From contig DATBHG010000130.1 of assembly GCA_036557665.1 (NCBI GenBank), positions 1 to 64,000 on the forward strand: a stretch of 64,000 bases of DNA, given 5' to 3'. Positions 8,062-16,405 of this stretch are shown in pieces; the stretch's first letter is position 1, and each line of letters starts with the position of its first letter. The translations under genes and the position numbers were made by a program. Below the pieces are notes generated by a model. That model worked only from the letters and a program-made list of their open reading frames with translations. It was not told where the DNA came from and ran no database searches. Origin of the DNA: VAZQ01 sp036557665. Its GTDB lineage: Bacteria > Pseudomonadota > Alphaproteobacteria > Rhizobiales > Xanthobacteraceae.

Positions 8062-9198
8062 CTAAGCGTCTTCTTCTAGTGACTCGAAATGCGGCTGAAA
8101 CCAAATCTGCGCAATCAGAGTGGGTACAACGGCGCTGCCGATAACTGCCGTTAGGAGGACCGTGTATTGCTCTTGATTGATAATATGATTGGTCAGACCA
8201 AATAGCGCGGAAATTGATCCGAAGGTCAGACCGGTTGACATCATCAGGGTCGTATACATGCCTTCGCGCGGCTCGAAATTGAAATGCCGCGTCAGGGGCA
8301 GTATTCCCGCAAACTTAGTGGTCATCTTCACGGCAAGAAACAATGCGATCAAACCGGCCCCCGCGACCAAAGCATGGGCTTCGATCAGCGAGCCAGCCTT
8401 GAGAAAGTAAAACGGTGTCAGGAACGCAAAGCAGATCGCTCGCATCCGAAGCTGAAGCTCCTTTTGCTTCATGAAGAATGGAGCCAACGCCATTCCTACG
8501 AGATAGGCAGGCAAGACAGCTTCGCTCTTTCCTAGGTTCGCGAGGCCCCCAAGCGCGAACAAGACCAGGAAAAGAAACTTAATCTCTGGCTCGCTCGCTC
8601 GCCCTCCGATCCGGGCGAAAATCCAAGGCACAATCCATGGGAGTGAAGCGACGACTACGATTGTCGCGACGACGAAGACAAGCAAATAAAGGTTATAGTT
8701 GGCGAATACGAGTCCAAGCGCAAGCACCGTGCCAATGTCGTTGATGAAACATGCCGCTAGTATAATCTTGCCGAGTTCTGTCCGGTTATAACCGGTCTCG
8801 ACCATTACGGCATAAACGACGGCTACAGACGTCGTTGAGAGCGCGATACCTGCAATCTGTGCTTCGGGCCAGGGCCAGCCGAGAGCGTAACGAGCTAGCA
8901 GCAAGCAGCCCAGATAAGGCGCAAAGAAGCCCATCAATCCGATAGTGACGCTGGAGCCGAAATTTCGCTTCACTACGTGCGGGTCAATGTCTGTGCCCGC
9001 GAGAAAGGTCAGGACAATCGCCCCAAAGCTGGCAATGTAATTAATCCACGGAGTTAATGGCAGGCCCACGGTGTTGCCCGCAATTGCGCCAATGACAATC
9101 TCAAAGAGCGCGGCTGAAATAGTGATAAAAAGCGAGCTGATGGCTGCCAATAACGCGAGCACCATCCACAACGCGGATTGAAGCCAGATATTTTCCAT
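8062..9198 (-). CDS. Cation:proton antiporter, CPA2 family
   Basis: 378 residues, nearly all membrane-embedded, with about 11-12 hydrophobic segments. The signature of Na+(K+)/H+ exchangers of the CPA2 superfamily is visible: FLAGTDIDPHVVKRN after TM3, a LSTTSVAVVYAVM core segment, and ACFINDIGTVLALGL, where the paired Asn-Asp occupies the place of the ion-binding acidic motif. The start is set at the ATG giving MENIWLQSALW, with gagga upstream; the longer reading from 9234 adds 12 polar residues. There is no C-terminal RCK/TrkA-N domain, so it is shorter than KefB/KefC and closer to NapA/GerN-type exchangers. Confidence 0.85.
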   Translation of the reverse strand: MENIWLQSALWMVLALLAAISSLFITISAALFEIVIGAIAGNTVGLPLTPWINYIASFGAIVLTFLAGTDIDPHVVKRNFGSSVTIGLMGFFAPYLGCLLLARYALGWPWPEAQIAGIALSTTSVAVVYAVMVETGYNRTELGKIILAACFINDIGTVLALGLVFANYNLYLLVFVVATIVVVASLPWIVPWIFARIGGRASEPEIKFLFLVLFALGGLANLGKSEAVLPAYLVGMALAPFFMKQKELQLRMRAICFAFLTPFYFLKAGSLIEAHALVAGAGLIALFLAVKMTTKFAGILPLTRHFNFEPREGMYTTLMMSTGLTFGSISALFGLTNHIINQEQYTVLLTAVIGSAVVPTLIAQIWFQPHFESLEEDA

Positions 9199-9656
9199 GG
9201 CCGATGTCCTCTCACCCGTGGGCAACTCGCGCAATGCAGCGGGTCACGAGAGGGCCTACCGCATTGGCGTAGCGCGGTAGGGGTCATCAGCTCTTGGGAG
9301 CGGTTTAGGGGAACCCCATCCCCTTCAGGCTGGGCGCCTTAGTAAGTACAAGGAACGTTCTGCTATTTCAAGAACGCCCTTCGCCCGATGGGAAATGTCG
9401 GCAATCGGCACATACCGGAAATCGTGAGTTCGCCGAAAATCGGGCTCGACCGAGCGGCAAACGCTGATATCGCCCGGCTTTTCCGGAACCCACCCCCTGG
9501 GAAATGGCCGCCGGCATTGCGGAAGATGCCGGTCGGGGCAAACGATGATTCTGTTGTCGAAACATGTAAAAGTGGCGTATATTGCTTAAGCCGCATCAAC
9601 CGCGCTCTTCGAGCTGGGGCCAACACCTCGGCACGTCCAGGAAAAAGGGAGGACAA
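9199..9656. other. Divergent intergenic region between the antiporter and the FNT gene
   Basis: 458 bp separating two divergent transporter genes; it must contain both promoters. I see no supported gene: possible reading frames here have poor composition and no ribosome binding sites. A run resembling a sigma-54 site near 9571 has the wrong spacing. No clear FNR-type box was found. Confidence 0.5.
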
Positions 9657-10535
9657 ATGGCCGAATATGCGAATCCCTCGATTTCGCTCAAATCACCGCC
9701 CCCAGCGGGAGCTGTAACAGCACCGCCATCCGGACCTGCGCTGGCCCCACAACAAACAGTTGCGCCAGCGGAAATGGGAGTTGCGCTGGCCGCGGATGCC
9801 GGCCAGAAAGCCAAATTCCCCGCCAGTCACCTACTCATTCGTGGTGGTTTGTGCACGCCCTTTCTGGCCTACGGAGCCTCTATGGTATTCGCCATGGTCG
9901 CCGCTGGCATACCCCTCGGCGCGGCCGGATTTATGTTTCCGGCGGGCTACGTGACGCTGAGCTTCCTCGGCCTGGAGATGGTGACCGGCAGCTTCGCGAC
10001 GATGGCCGTCGGCATGTACGCGGGAACGGTCACGCCGTACGAGTTGGTTCGCAACTGGTTTTGGACCCTGACGGGCAACCTGATCGGGGGCGTTTGTTTC
10101 GCGTACCTGCTTTGGTACTCTTTCACCTACGGCGGGACCGTCGATCCCAACCCCATGCTCAAGGTCATCGCCGGCATCGCCGAGAAAAAGGTCGCGTATA
10201 GCCAGCACGGCGCCGCCGGCTGGGTCGCCGCCATCGGCATGGGTATCCTTTGTAACTGGCTAGTGAGCCTAGGGTCCGTCATGTCGAAAGCGACCCGCAG
10301 CACCGTAGGCCGGTTGCTGCTCATGTGGATACCGATAGGGATGTTCTTTGCGCTGGGCTTCGAGCACACCGTGGTCAACATGTGGCTCTTCCCGTGCGCT
10401 ATCTTCTCGGGTGCCAACGTGAGCTTCTACGACTGGTGGGTGTGGAATCAGATCCCGGTCACCATCGGCAATATCCTGGGTGCGATGGTGCTAAACGGCA
10501 CCCTGTGGTACTGGACTCATACTTTGCAGAAATAA
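9657..10535 (+). CDS. Formate/nitrite transporter (FNT) family channel
   Basis: 292 residues with six transmembrane segments, as expected of FNT channels, which form pentamers conducting small monovalent anions such as formate, nitrite or hydrosulfide. Signatures: GLEMVTGSFATMAVG in the broken second helix and GFEHTVVNM in the fifth, where the histidine of the FNT channel centre sits. The N-terminus is an unusual Pro/Ala-rich extension of about 55 residues before the first helix. ATG at 9657 is preceded by a strong gggagg. It is monocistronic; the substrate cannot be told from sequence, as no formate or nitrite metabolic genes are adjacent. Confidence 0.88.
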   Translation: MAEYANPSISLKSPPPAGAVTAPPSGPALAPQQTVAPAEMGVALAADAGQKAKFPASHLLIRGGLCTPFLAYGASMVFAMVAAGIPLGAAGFMFPAGYVTLSFLGLEMVTGSFATMAVGMYAGTVTPYELVRNWFWTLTGNLIGGVCFAYLLWYSFTYGGTVDPNPMLKVIAGIAEKKVAYSQHGAAGWVAAIGMGILCNWLVSLGSVMSKATRSTVGRLLLMWIPIGMFFALGFEHTVVNMWLFPCAIFSGANVSFYDWWVWNQIPVTIGNILGAMVLNGTLWYWTHTLQK

Positions 10536-10625
10536 CAGCAGCTCACGTCCGGCACGCCGACTTCTGCGTGAATCTCCGACGGCGCCGAAAGCCCGCTCCA
10601 CCGGCTTCTCGGCGCCGCCCCCGAT

Positions 10626-11579
10626 CTACTTGATCGCCTGTGGATTGATCGGTGAGCCGGTCCCGCCGGTGATGATGAGCGGCGGGCCGCAAAAGAAGAA
10701 TTCGTAGATGCCATCCTCGGCGCAGTCCTTGGCGAGCTCCTCGAGGTAGAAGATTTCGCCCATGCACAGACCCATGGCCGGGATGACCACCCAGTGCCAG
10801 GGCTGGTTTGCCTCGGTGGTCTCGTTCGGGCGAACCTCGACGCCCCAGGTGTCCGAGCAGATCGCCGCTATTTCCTTGGTGTGGCACCAGTAGCAGTTCT
10901 CAAACTTGACGCCCGGCGCGTCGCCGCCGGCATATTCGCCCCATTGCTTCTCGGCGAGGCAACGCTCCATCTGCCCGGTGCGGATGATGACGAAATCACC
11001 TCGCCGGATTTCGACATTCTGGTCCTTGGCGCATCTGTCGAGCTCGTCATTGGAGATGCCCTCGCCGTCCTTGAGCCAATCGACCTTCCGGAAGCGGGCG
11101 ATGTCGAGCAGCACGCCGCGGCCCACCATCCTGCTCCTCGAATGCTCGATCCCGAGCACGCCCAGTCCGCGCGAATCTATGAGCTTGGCATCATGGCCGT
11201 TGTACGCTTTCTCCTCATAGAAGATGTGACCCAGCGCGTCCCAATGCGTCGCTCCTTGCACACACAGGTTGAGCGTATCGTCGGCATAGCGGATCTTGTT
11301 CCAATCCTGCCGGCCGGCTACGGCGTCCGTCCCGGTGGCGAGCATCTGGTGGATAGGATTGAACCGCCCTCCGAACAGGCCGGTCTGCGGGCCGTTGCCG
11401 TCAAGCGGGATGCCCAGGGAGAACACCTTGCCCGTGCGGATGAGGCTCGCGGCTTTGACGACGTCCTGCGGGGTGACGTTATTGAGCGTGCCGATCTGAT
11501 CGTCCTTGCCCCAGCGGCCCCAGTTGCTGAGCTTCTTGCTCGCCTCGGCGATCGCCTGCCTTCCGACTTTGATGTCCAT
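10626..11579 (-). CDS. Cyclase-family (kynurenine formamidase-like) metal-dependent hydrolase
   Basis: 317 residues from the ATG giving MDIKVGRQ. The cyclase/KynB family (PF04199) metal site is visible as GATHWDALGH (Thr111, His112, Asp114, His118), and the later segment GDFVIIRTGQ matches the family core. Members hydrolyse amides or lactones, for example N-formylkynurenine or isatin, using manganese or zinc. At 317 residues it belongs to the long plant/bacterial cyclase branch, not compact KynB (about 210), so the substrate is open. It stands alone, convergent with the FNT gene, and its upstream region carries the 11640-11655 palindrome. Confidence 0.85.
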   Translation of the reverse strand: MDIKVGRQAIAEASKKLSNWGRWGKDDQIGTLNNVTPQDVVKAASLIRTGKVFSLGIPLDGNGPQTGLFGGRFNPIHQMLATGTDAVAGRQDWNKIRYADDTLNLCVQGATHWDALGHIFYEEKAYNGHDAKLIDSRGLGVLGIEHSRSRMVGRGVLLDIARFRKVDWLKDGEGISNDELDRCAKDQNVEIRRGDFVIIRTGQMERCLAEKQWGEYAGGDAPGVKFENCYWCHTKEIAAICSDTWGVEVRPNETTEANQPWHWVVIPAMGLCMGEIFYLEELAKDCAEDGIYEFFFCGPPLIITGGTGSPINPQAIK

Positions 11580-11639
11580 TCGACTTTTCCTCACCTGGCG
11601 TGTCGCTCGGCCGGGCACCCTTGAATTGCACCTTGCCGG

Positions 11640-11655
11640 TGCTATCATGATAGCA
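11640..11655. promoter_or_regulatory. Perfect 16-bp palindrome, candidate FitAB-type operator
   Basis: tgctatca followed by tgatagca is a perfect inverted repeat 13 bp upstream of the relic antitoxin start and 60 bp upstream of the divergent cyclase gene. FitA/VapB-type ribbon-helix-helix antitoxins bind such short inverted repeats in their own promoters. No equivalent is seen directly before the intact antitoxin at 11931, so this operator may now serve that pair at a distance. Confidence 0.55.
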
Positions 11656-11668
11656 GTGTAGTATTGAC

Positions 11669-11929
11669 GTGGCTCGAGTCATTGTCCGCAACCCGAAGGA
11701 ATCGTCAAGCGCATGCTTGAGGGAGCGCGCAGCTCGGCATGGGCGTTCCACGGCGGGGAAGTGATTTTGCGGGACGCGGTCAAGGACGCACCGCTGGTCG
11801 CGGCGGCTTTGGCACAGAGCTATCAAGCTGTGCCGAGGAATAGGACGAGCTGAACCTATTCAGGAGCTGCGCGGGTACACCACCAAGTCCGCTCGTTTCG
11901 ATCGGGACGGAGCCAAGAAGGAGAATTGA
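11669..11929 (+). pseudogene. Decayed duplicate of the FitA-type antitoxin gene
   Basis: The reading frame from GTG 11669 begins MARVIVRNPKE, nearly the same as the intact antitoxin at 11931 (MAQVIVRNLEE). Indels then break the frame; ARHGRS is still recognisable, followed by a premature TGA at about 11753. Further on, cctattcaggagctgcgcgggta (in two parts) matches the intact gene's cctattcaggaattgcgaggcta, giving PIQELRGY again. The relic ends at TGA 11927-11929, directly before the intact gene. It is therefore a tandem paralogue that has lost function, and its toxin partner has been deleted completely. Confidence 0.8.
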
Positions 11930-11930
11930 T

Positions 11931-12182
11931 GTGGCTCAGGTAATCGTCCGTAACCTCGAAGAGACAGTGAAGCGCAAGCTCAAACAACGTGCAGCTCGAC
12001 ACGGCCACTCCATGGAGCAGGAGATTCGGGATATTCTGCGCGCTGCTGTGAAAGATGAAGCGCGTCCGCGCAAAGGACTTGGCACCGAGATTGCTGAGCT
12101 TTTCAGAGATGTTGGACTGAAAGAACCTATTCAGGAATTGCGAGGCTATCCGGTCAAACCCTTCAAATTTGATGATGAATGA
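11931..12182 (+). CDS. FitA/VapB-type ribbon-helix-helix antitoxin
   Basis: 83 residues, GTG start preceded by aaggag. The N-terminal half is a ribbon-helix-helix DNA-binding domain: strand AQVIVRNL, then helices ETVKRKLKQRAARHG and SMEQEIRDILRAAV, the characteristic FitA/StbC pattern. The C-terminal tail (PIQELRGYPVKPFKF) would bind and block the toxin. The stop codon overlaps the toxin start by 4 bp, giving coupled translation. It probably represses its own operon together with the toxin. Confidence 0.88.
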   Translation: MAQVIVRNLEETVKRKLKQRAARHGHSMEQEIRDILRAAVKDEARPRKGLGTEIAELFRDVGLKEPIQELRGYPVKPFKFDDE

Positions 12183-12598
12183 TCATTCTCGATACGAATG
12201 TCCTATCGGCATTGATGCTCCACGAGCTCGATGCAGCCGTCGCTTCATGGATCGATCGGCAGGCCCGAACATCAGTGTGGACGACATCCCTCACGATCTT
12301 TGAAATTCGACACGGCCTTGCCCTTATACCGTCTGGCCGGCGACAATTGGAGCTGAGCTTGCGGTTCGAGCGCGCAATAAACGAAAAGCTCGAGCAGCGG
12401 GTGCTGCCATTCGACCAACCGGCTGCGGAAGAGGCGGCAACCTTGATGGCCGCGCGCCAGCGTTCAGGCTGCACGGTGGAGCTCCGCGATACCATGATTG
12501 CCGGAATTGCACTTGCGCAGCGCGCGACGCTGGCAACTCGGAATGTCAGGCATTTCGACGATCTCAGCGTTCCGGTAGTCGATCCTTGGCAGGCATGA
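12179..12598 (+). CDS. FitB/VapC-type PIN-domain toxin
   Basis: 139 residues, a complete PIN-domain ribonuclease of the FitB class. The acidic metal-binding residues are present: Asp5 in MIILDTNVLS, Glu42 in TIFEIRHGL, Asp104 in VELRDTMIAG, and Asp127 in the closing TRNVRHFDD. PIN toxins cut RNA and are held inactive by the cognate antitoxin, whose gene overlaps this one. The gene looks functional. The pair sits between unrelated metabolic genes, typical of a mobile toxin-antitoxin module. Confidence 0.92.
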   Translation: MIILDTNVLSALMLHELDAAVASWIDRQARTSVWTTSLTIFEIRHGLALIPSGRRQLELSLRFERAINEKLEQRVLPFDQPAAEEAATLMAARQRSGCTVELRDTMIAGIALAQRATLATRNVRHFDDLSVPVVDPWQA

Positions 12599-12615
12599 GC
12601 ACTGACGGGGCGATC

Positions 12616-15012
12616 TCACACCTTCCCCAGCGCCGCAAGAATACGCCCAGGGGTGAACGGCATCGCGGTCAGCGGCTTTGCGCCGAGCGGACGCAGGGCA
12701 TCGTTGATTGCATTCATGACCGCGCCCGGTGCGCCGGCCGTCCCGGCTTCGCCCGCGCCCTTGGCACCAAGCTCCGAGTCGGTTGTCGGTGTCACCACGT
12801 GCCCGACCTCGATGTCGGGCATCTCGGCTGCCATGGGGACGAGATAGTCGGCCATGTTGCCGTTGAGAAGTTGCCCGCGCTCATCATAGACGCAGTGCTC
12901 GAGCAGCGCCGCGCCGATGCCTTGCACGATCCCGCCCCGGATTTGCTCGTCAACGAGCTGCGGGTTGATCACGGTGCCGCAGTCCTCGACACACCAATGC
13001 TTGAGCAGCCTGACAAAGCCGCTGTCCACGTCGACTTCGACATGACTCGCCTGGATGCCGTTGGTGAAGGCGAACGGCCATTGTCGCGGGACATAATGTC
13101 GCGTCGCCACAAGCTCGGGCTGGAAGCCCGGCGGCAACGTGTCCGGGCGGAAATAGGCAATGCGGGCGAGCTCGTCCAAGGCCAGCCGCTCGGTGCCTCT
13201 CTCGGCGTCAACGATCGCTCCGTTCCTGATGTCGAGATCCTCCGGTTTGGCTTGCAGGATCGAGGCGGCGCAGGTGAGCACGTTGGCGCGCAATGCTTTG
13301 CCCGCCTGCCAGGCCGCTTCTCCGCCGATGCCGGCCGCGCGCGAGGCCCAGGTGCCGCCGCCATACGGAGTGTTATCGGTATCCCCGGTGATCACGCGCA
13401 CCCGCTCGATCGGTACTCCGAATGATGTGGCGGCAACTTGCGCGATCACCGCTTCCGCGCCCTGACCCTGCTCGGTCACCCCGGTGTGACAGATGATGGC
13501 CCCTTGGGCGTCGAGCCGGATGGTCACACCCTCTTGGGAGGAGATCTTGGCTCCGCCGACGCCGTAGAACGCGGCCGACGGATTTGTCACCTCGACGAAA
13601 GCGGCGAATCCGATCCCGCGGTAAACTCCCCGAGCGCGAAATTGCCGCTGTTGCGCGCGCAATCCGGCGTAATCCATCATCGCGTCGATATGCGCGAGAC
13701 AGGCATGATGGGACAGGGCCTCGAATTTGATGCCTGATGGGCCGCTCGAAGGATGCGCATCGTCGGGGATGAGATTGCGCCTGCGGATCTCCAGCGGATC
13801 CATCTCGATCCTCGCGGCAGCAAGCTCGACCAGTCCTTCCGTTACCGCGGTCGCAATGGGATGGCCGACCGCGCGATACTGACACATGACATTCTTGTTC
13901 TGGAACACCACGCGCGCGCGAGCGCGGTAATTCGCGCAGGTATAAGGCCCCCCCATGAGATTGACGATCTGGTTCGCCTCGATCCCCGACGTGCGGGGAT
14001 AGACGGAGTAAGGACCGATGCCGGTCAGATCGTCGATCTCCCAGGCAGTGATCGTGCCGTCGCTCTTCACGCCGATCTTGGCCTTGATGCGGTGATCGCG
14101 CGCATGAATGTCGGTCACGAAGCTCTCGATCCGATCCGCGACGAACCTGATCGGGCGCTCCAACAGTTTCGACAACGCTGCCGTTGCCATCTCGTCGGCA
14201 TAAACGTGCACCTTGATGCCGAACGAGCCGCCGACATCCTTGGTGATGACCCGTACCTGATGCTCTTCGAGCCCGAGGTGTTTGGCGAAGAGATTTTGCA
14301 TCATGTGCGGCGCCTGCGTGCCGTGATAGACGGTGAGGCGCCGATCGCCCGGGTTCCAGTCTGCGACTATCGCCCGCGGCTCGTTGGTGACGCCCGTGTG
14401 GCGGCCGAATATGAACGTAGTTTCCACAACTGCATCAGCTTCCGCGAAAGCTCGGTCGAGCTCGCCCGCAACGTGCACGCGCTCGAACGTGAGATTGTCG
14501 CCGAGGTCGGGATGGATGATCGGCGTGCCTGCATCGAGTGCCGTCTCCGGGTCGGTGACTGCCGGCAGCTCTTGATACTCGACTTCCACGAGCTCGCACG
14601 CGTCCTCCGCTTCCGCGCGCGTGCGCGCGACCACCGCGCAAACCGCCTCTCCTTGCCAGCAGGCCCGCTCGACGGCGATCGCGTGCTGGGGTGCCGATTT
14701 GATTCCTTTGAGATGTGTGAGCACTCCCACCCAGGGGGTGATGATCTTGGCGAGCTCGGCACCGGTGACGATCGCGATCACGCCCGGCGCCTGGCGCGCG
14801 GCATCGCCGTCGATCCTTGCGATCCGCGCGTGTGCGTAGGGAGAGCGCACAAAAGCGGCGTGCGCCATGCGCGGCACGGTCAAGTCGCTTACGTATTGCG
14901 CGCGGCCCTGGGTGAGGCGCCCGAGATTCGGCCGTGGGACCGAACGGCCGAGATAAGAGTTCGGCCGGTCGAGTGCGGAGAGGATCGGAGCGCAGTCTTC
15001 CGAAATCTTCAT
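12616..15012 (-). CDS. Xanthine dehydrogenase-family molybdopterin-binding subunit
   Basis: 798 residues from the ATG at 15012, which overlaps the 2Fe-2S subunit stop by 4 bp; a longer reading to 15192 lies inside that gene. It is the large catalytic subunit of a three-subunit molybdenum hydroxylase: an N-terminal aldehyde oxidase a/b hammerhead domain (LGRSVPRPNLGRLTQG) then the molybdopterin-binding domain. The catalytic Glu is in GAKGAGEAGTAG near the C-terminus, and QGQGAEAVIAQ is the Mo-cofactor loop. The active-site loop near residue 377 reads QYRAVGHP, not the AYRCSFR of form I CO dehydrogenase, so CO is not the likely substrate. An organic substrate (heterocycle, aldehyde or purine-like) is expected. 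Confidence 0.9.
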   Translation of the reverse strand: MKISEDCAPILSALDRPNSYLGRSVPRPNLGRLTQGRAQYVSDLTVPRMAHAAFVRSPYAHARIARIDGDAARQAPGVIAIVTGAELAKIITPWVGVLTHLKGIKSAPQHAIAVERACWQGEAVCAVVARTRAEAEDACELVEVEYQELPAVTDPETALDAGTPIIHPDLGDNLTFERVHVAGELDRAFAEADAVVETTFIFGRHTGVTNEPRAIVADWNPGDRRLTVYHGTQAPHMMQNLFAKHLGLEEHQVRVITKDVGGSFGIKVHVYADEMATAALSKLLERPIRFVADRIESFVTDIHARDHRIKAKIGVKSDGTITAWEIDDLTGIGPYSVYPRTSGIEANQIVNLMGGPYTCANYRARARVVFQNKNVMCQYRAVGHPIATAVTEGLVELAAARIEMDPLEIRRRNLIPDDAHPSSGPSGIKFEALSHHACLAHIDAMMDYAGLRAQQRQFRARGVYRGIGFAAFVEVTNPSAAFYGVGGAKISSQEGVTIRLDAQGAIICHTGVTEQGQGAEAVIAQVAATSFGVPIERVRVITGDTDNTPYGGGTWASRAAGIGGEAAWQAGKALRANVLTCAASILQAKPEDLDIRNGAIVDAERGTERLALDELARIAYFRPDTLPPGFQPELVATRHYVPRQWPFAFTNGIQASHVEVDVDSGFVRLLKHWCVEDCGTVINPQLVDEQIRGGIVQGIGAALLEHCVYDERGQLLNGNMADYLVPMAAEMPDIEVGHVVTPTTDSELGAKGAGEAGTAGAPGAVMNAINDALRPLGAKPLTAMPFTPGRILAALGKV

Positions 15013-15503
15013 TCGCGGCCTTCTGCGCGTGCGCGTGCCACCGCCTCGACCGCGTCTATGATCGCCTGATAGCCGGTGCATCGGCAGTAGTTTCCAGAGA
15101 GATAGGTGCGGATCGCTTCGCGGCCCGGCACACCGCCGGCGCTCAACAACTCCTGCGCCGTGAGCAGCATCCCGGGTGTGCAATAGCCGCACTGCAAGGC
15201 GTTGCGCTCGATGAACGCCCGTTGGAGATCGGCAATCTCATTCGTTCCGGCAAGTCCTTCGATAGTGGTCACCTGCAGCCCGTCGCACTGCACCGCGAGC
15301 ATCAGGCAGCCGCGAACCACCGCGCCATTCACTCGCACCGAGCAGGCGCCGCACACGCCATGCTCGCAGCCGACATGGCTGCCGGTCAGCGCCAGGCTCT
15401 CGCGGAGAAAATCGACAAGGGTGGTACGTGCGTCCACTCGCTCGCGAATTTTCTCGCCGTTCACCTCGAGCGCAATCTCATGGAAGCGTTCGTTCATCCC
15501 CAC
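15009..15503 (-). CDS. 2Fe-2S subunit of the molybdenum hydroxylase
   Basis: 164 residues carrying two 2Fe-2S clusters. The plant-type ferredoxin domain uses Cys46, Cys51, Cys54 and Cys66 (in GCEHGVCGAC and RGC); the four-helix domain uses Cys105, Cys108, Cys140 and Cys142 (QCGYCTPGM and NYCRCTGYQ). It passes electrons from the molybdenum centre to the FAD subunit. It overlaps the FAD subunit gene by 10 bp and the large subunit by 4 bp, so the complex is translated as one unit. Met3 is an alternative start. Confidence 0.93.
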   Translation of the reverse strand: MGMNERFHEIALEVNGEKIRERVDARTTLVDFLRESLALTGSHVGCEHGVCGACSVRVNGAVVRGCLMLAVQCDGLQVTTIEGLAGTNEIADLQRAFIERNALQCGYCTPGMLLTAQELLSAGGVPGREAIRTYLSGNYCRCTGYQAIIDAVEAVARARAEGRE

Positions 15504-16405
15504 CGCTCCCCACTCTGCGGCGCCATCAGTTGTTTTGCTACGCGCCGCAGCAGAACGCCGGCCAGATGCAATCTCACCGCGGCCGGGGCGTGAATGTCGT
15601 CGCTCGGATGCAGCTCATCGCCAAGCACATCCACCGCGCGATCGACATCCCCGTCCATCAATGCAGCTTCCGCCCCGCGCGGGCGCACGGGGATGCTGCC
15701 TACCCCGAAATAGGCCAGGCGGAGGTCACGCAGGCTCTCTCGCTGGGAGTTGCCGCAGGCGGCGAGACCGACGATGGCATAATCCCCGTGCCGCCGAGCG
15801 AGCTCGGCAAACCCGACGCGGGTTGCAGGCGTCGCGGCAGGGATTCGGATTGCCGTGAGCACGTCGCGCTCGCCCAACTCCGTCTCGAACAGCCCTTTGA
15901 AGAACTGCCCGGCCTTTATCGTTCGGGTGCCCTGCGGGCCGCAGACGCTGATCTCGGCGTTCACGGCGACAAGGCAGGCCGGCAGCTCCGCAGCCGGGTC
16001 CGCGAAGGCAATGGAGCCACCGATCGTCCCGCGATGCCGAATGGCGGGATGGCCGATATGGGGCATCGCCGATGCGATCAGGGGTGCGCAGCGCGCGATA
16101 TCGGCGGAGCGTTCTGCCTGGACGTGGCGAACCAGCGCGCCGAGCTCGATGGTCCCGTTCCGCTGGCCTATGCGATCAAGCCCCGGAATGCCATTGATGT
16201 CCACGAGAAGTGCCGGGCGATCAAGCCGCATATTGAGCGTCGCGATCAGGCTTTGGCCGCCGGCAAGCAGTCGTGCGCCCCTGTGCGTCAGCAGCTCGAT
16301 CGCCTGCTCGACCGAACCGGCCTTGGCATAGGCGAAGGGTGCTGGTTTCAGCGTTTCCTCCCGCGGGCGTTTCGCTAATTGTCTCCCTCGCTCGTGTATC
16401 GTCAA
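15494..16405 (-). CDS. FAD-binding subunit of the molybdenum hydroxylase (CoxM-like)
   Basis: 303 residues of the FAD-binding type 2 plus CO dehydrogenase flavoprotein C-terminal architecture. The FAD loops are visible as LLAGGQSLIATLNMRL (near residues 45-60) and RHRGTIGGSIAFADPAAEL (near 115-135), the two glycine-rich signatures of the family. It overlaps the hydroxyacid dehydrogenase stop by 4 bp upstream and the 2Fe-2S gene downstream. Gene order FAD, 2Fe-2S, Mo is that of cox-like operons. The N-terminal 15 residues are poorly conserved, so the start could be slightly later. Confidence 0.92.
   Translation of the reverse strand: MTIHERGRQLAKRPREETLKPAPFAYAKAGSVEQAIELLTHRGARLLAGGQSLIATLNMRLDRPALLVDINGIPGLDRIGQRNGTIELGALVRHVQAERSADIARCAPLIASAMPHIGHPAIRHRGTIGGSIAFADPAAELPACLVAVNAEISVCGPQGTRTIKAGQFFKGLFETELGERDVLTAIRIPAATPATRVGFAELARRHGDYAIVGLAACGNSQRESLRDLRLAYFGVGSIPVRPRGAEAALMDGDVDRAVDVLGDELHPSDDIHAPAAVRLHLAGVLLRRVAKQLMAPQSGERWG

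Noticed and set aside
9571..9585. Possible sigma-54 promoter (tggcgtatattgctt) before the FNT gene
   Set aside because: The GG-to-GC distance is two bases too short for a -24/-12 promoter.
9388..9717. 109-codon frame in the antiporter-FNT gap
   Set aside because: No family resemblance or ribosome binding site, and it overlaps the start of the FNT gene in another frame.
12586..15069. Long plus-strand open frames opposite the molybdenum hydroxylase genes
   Set aside because: Mirror-frame artefacts of high-GC coding DNA; the minus-strand genes carry all the cofactor motifs.
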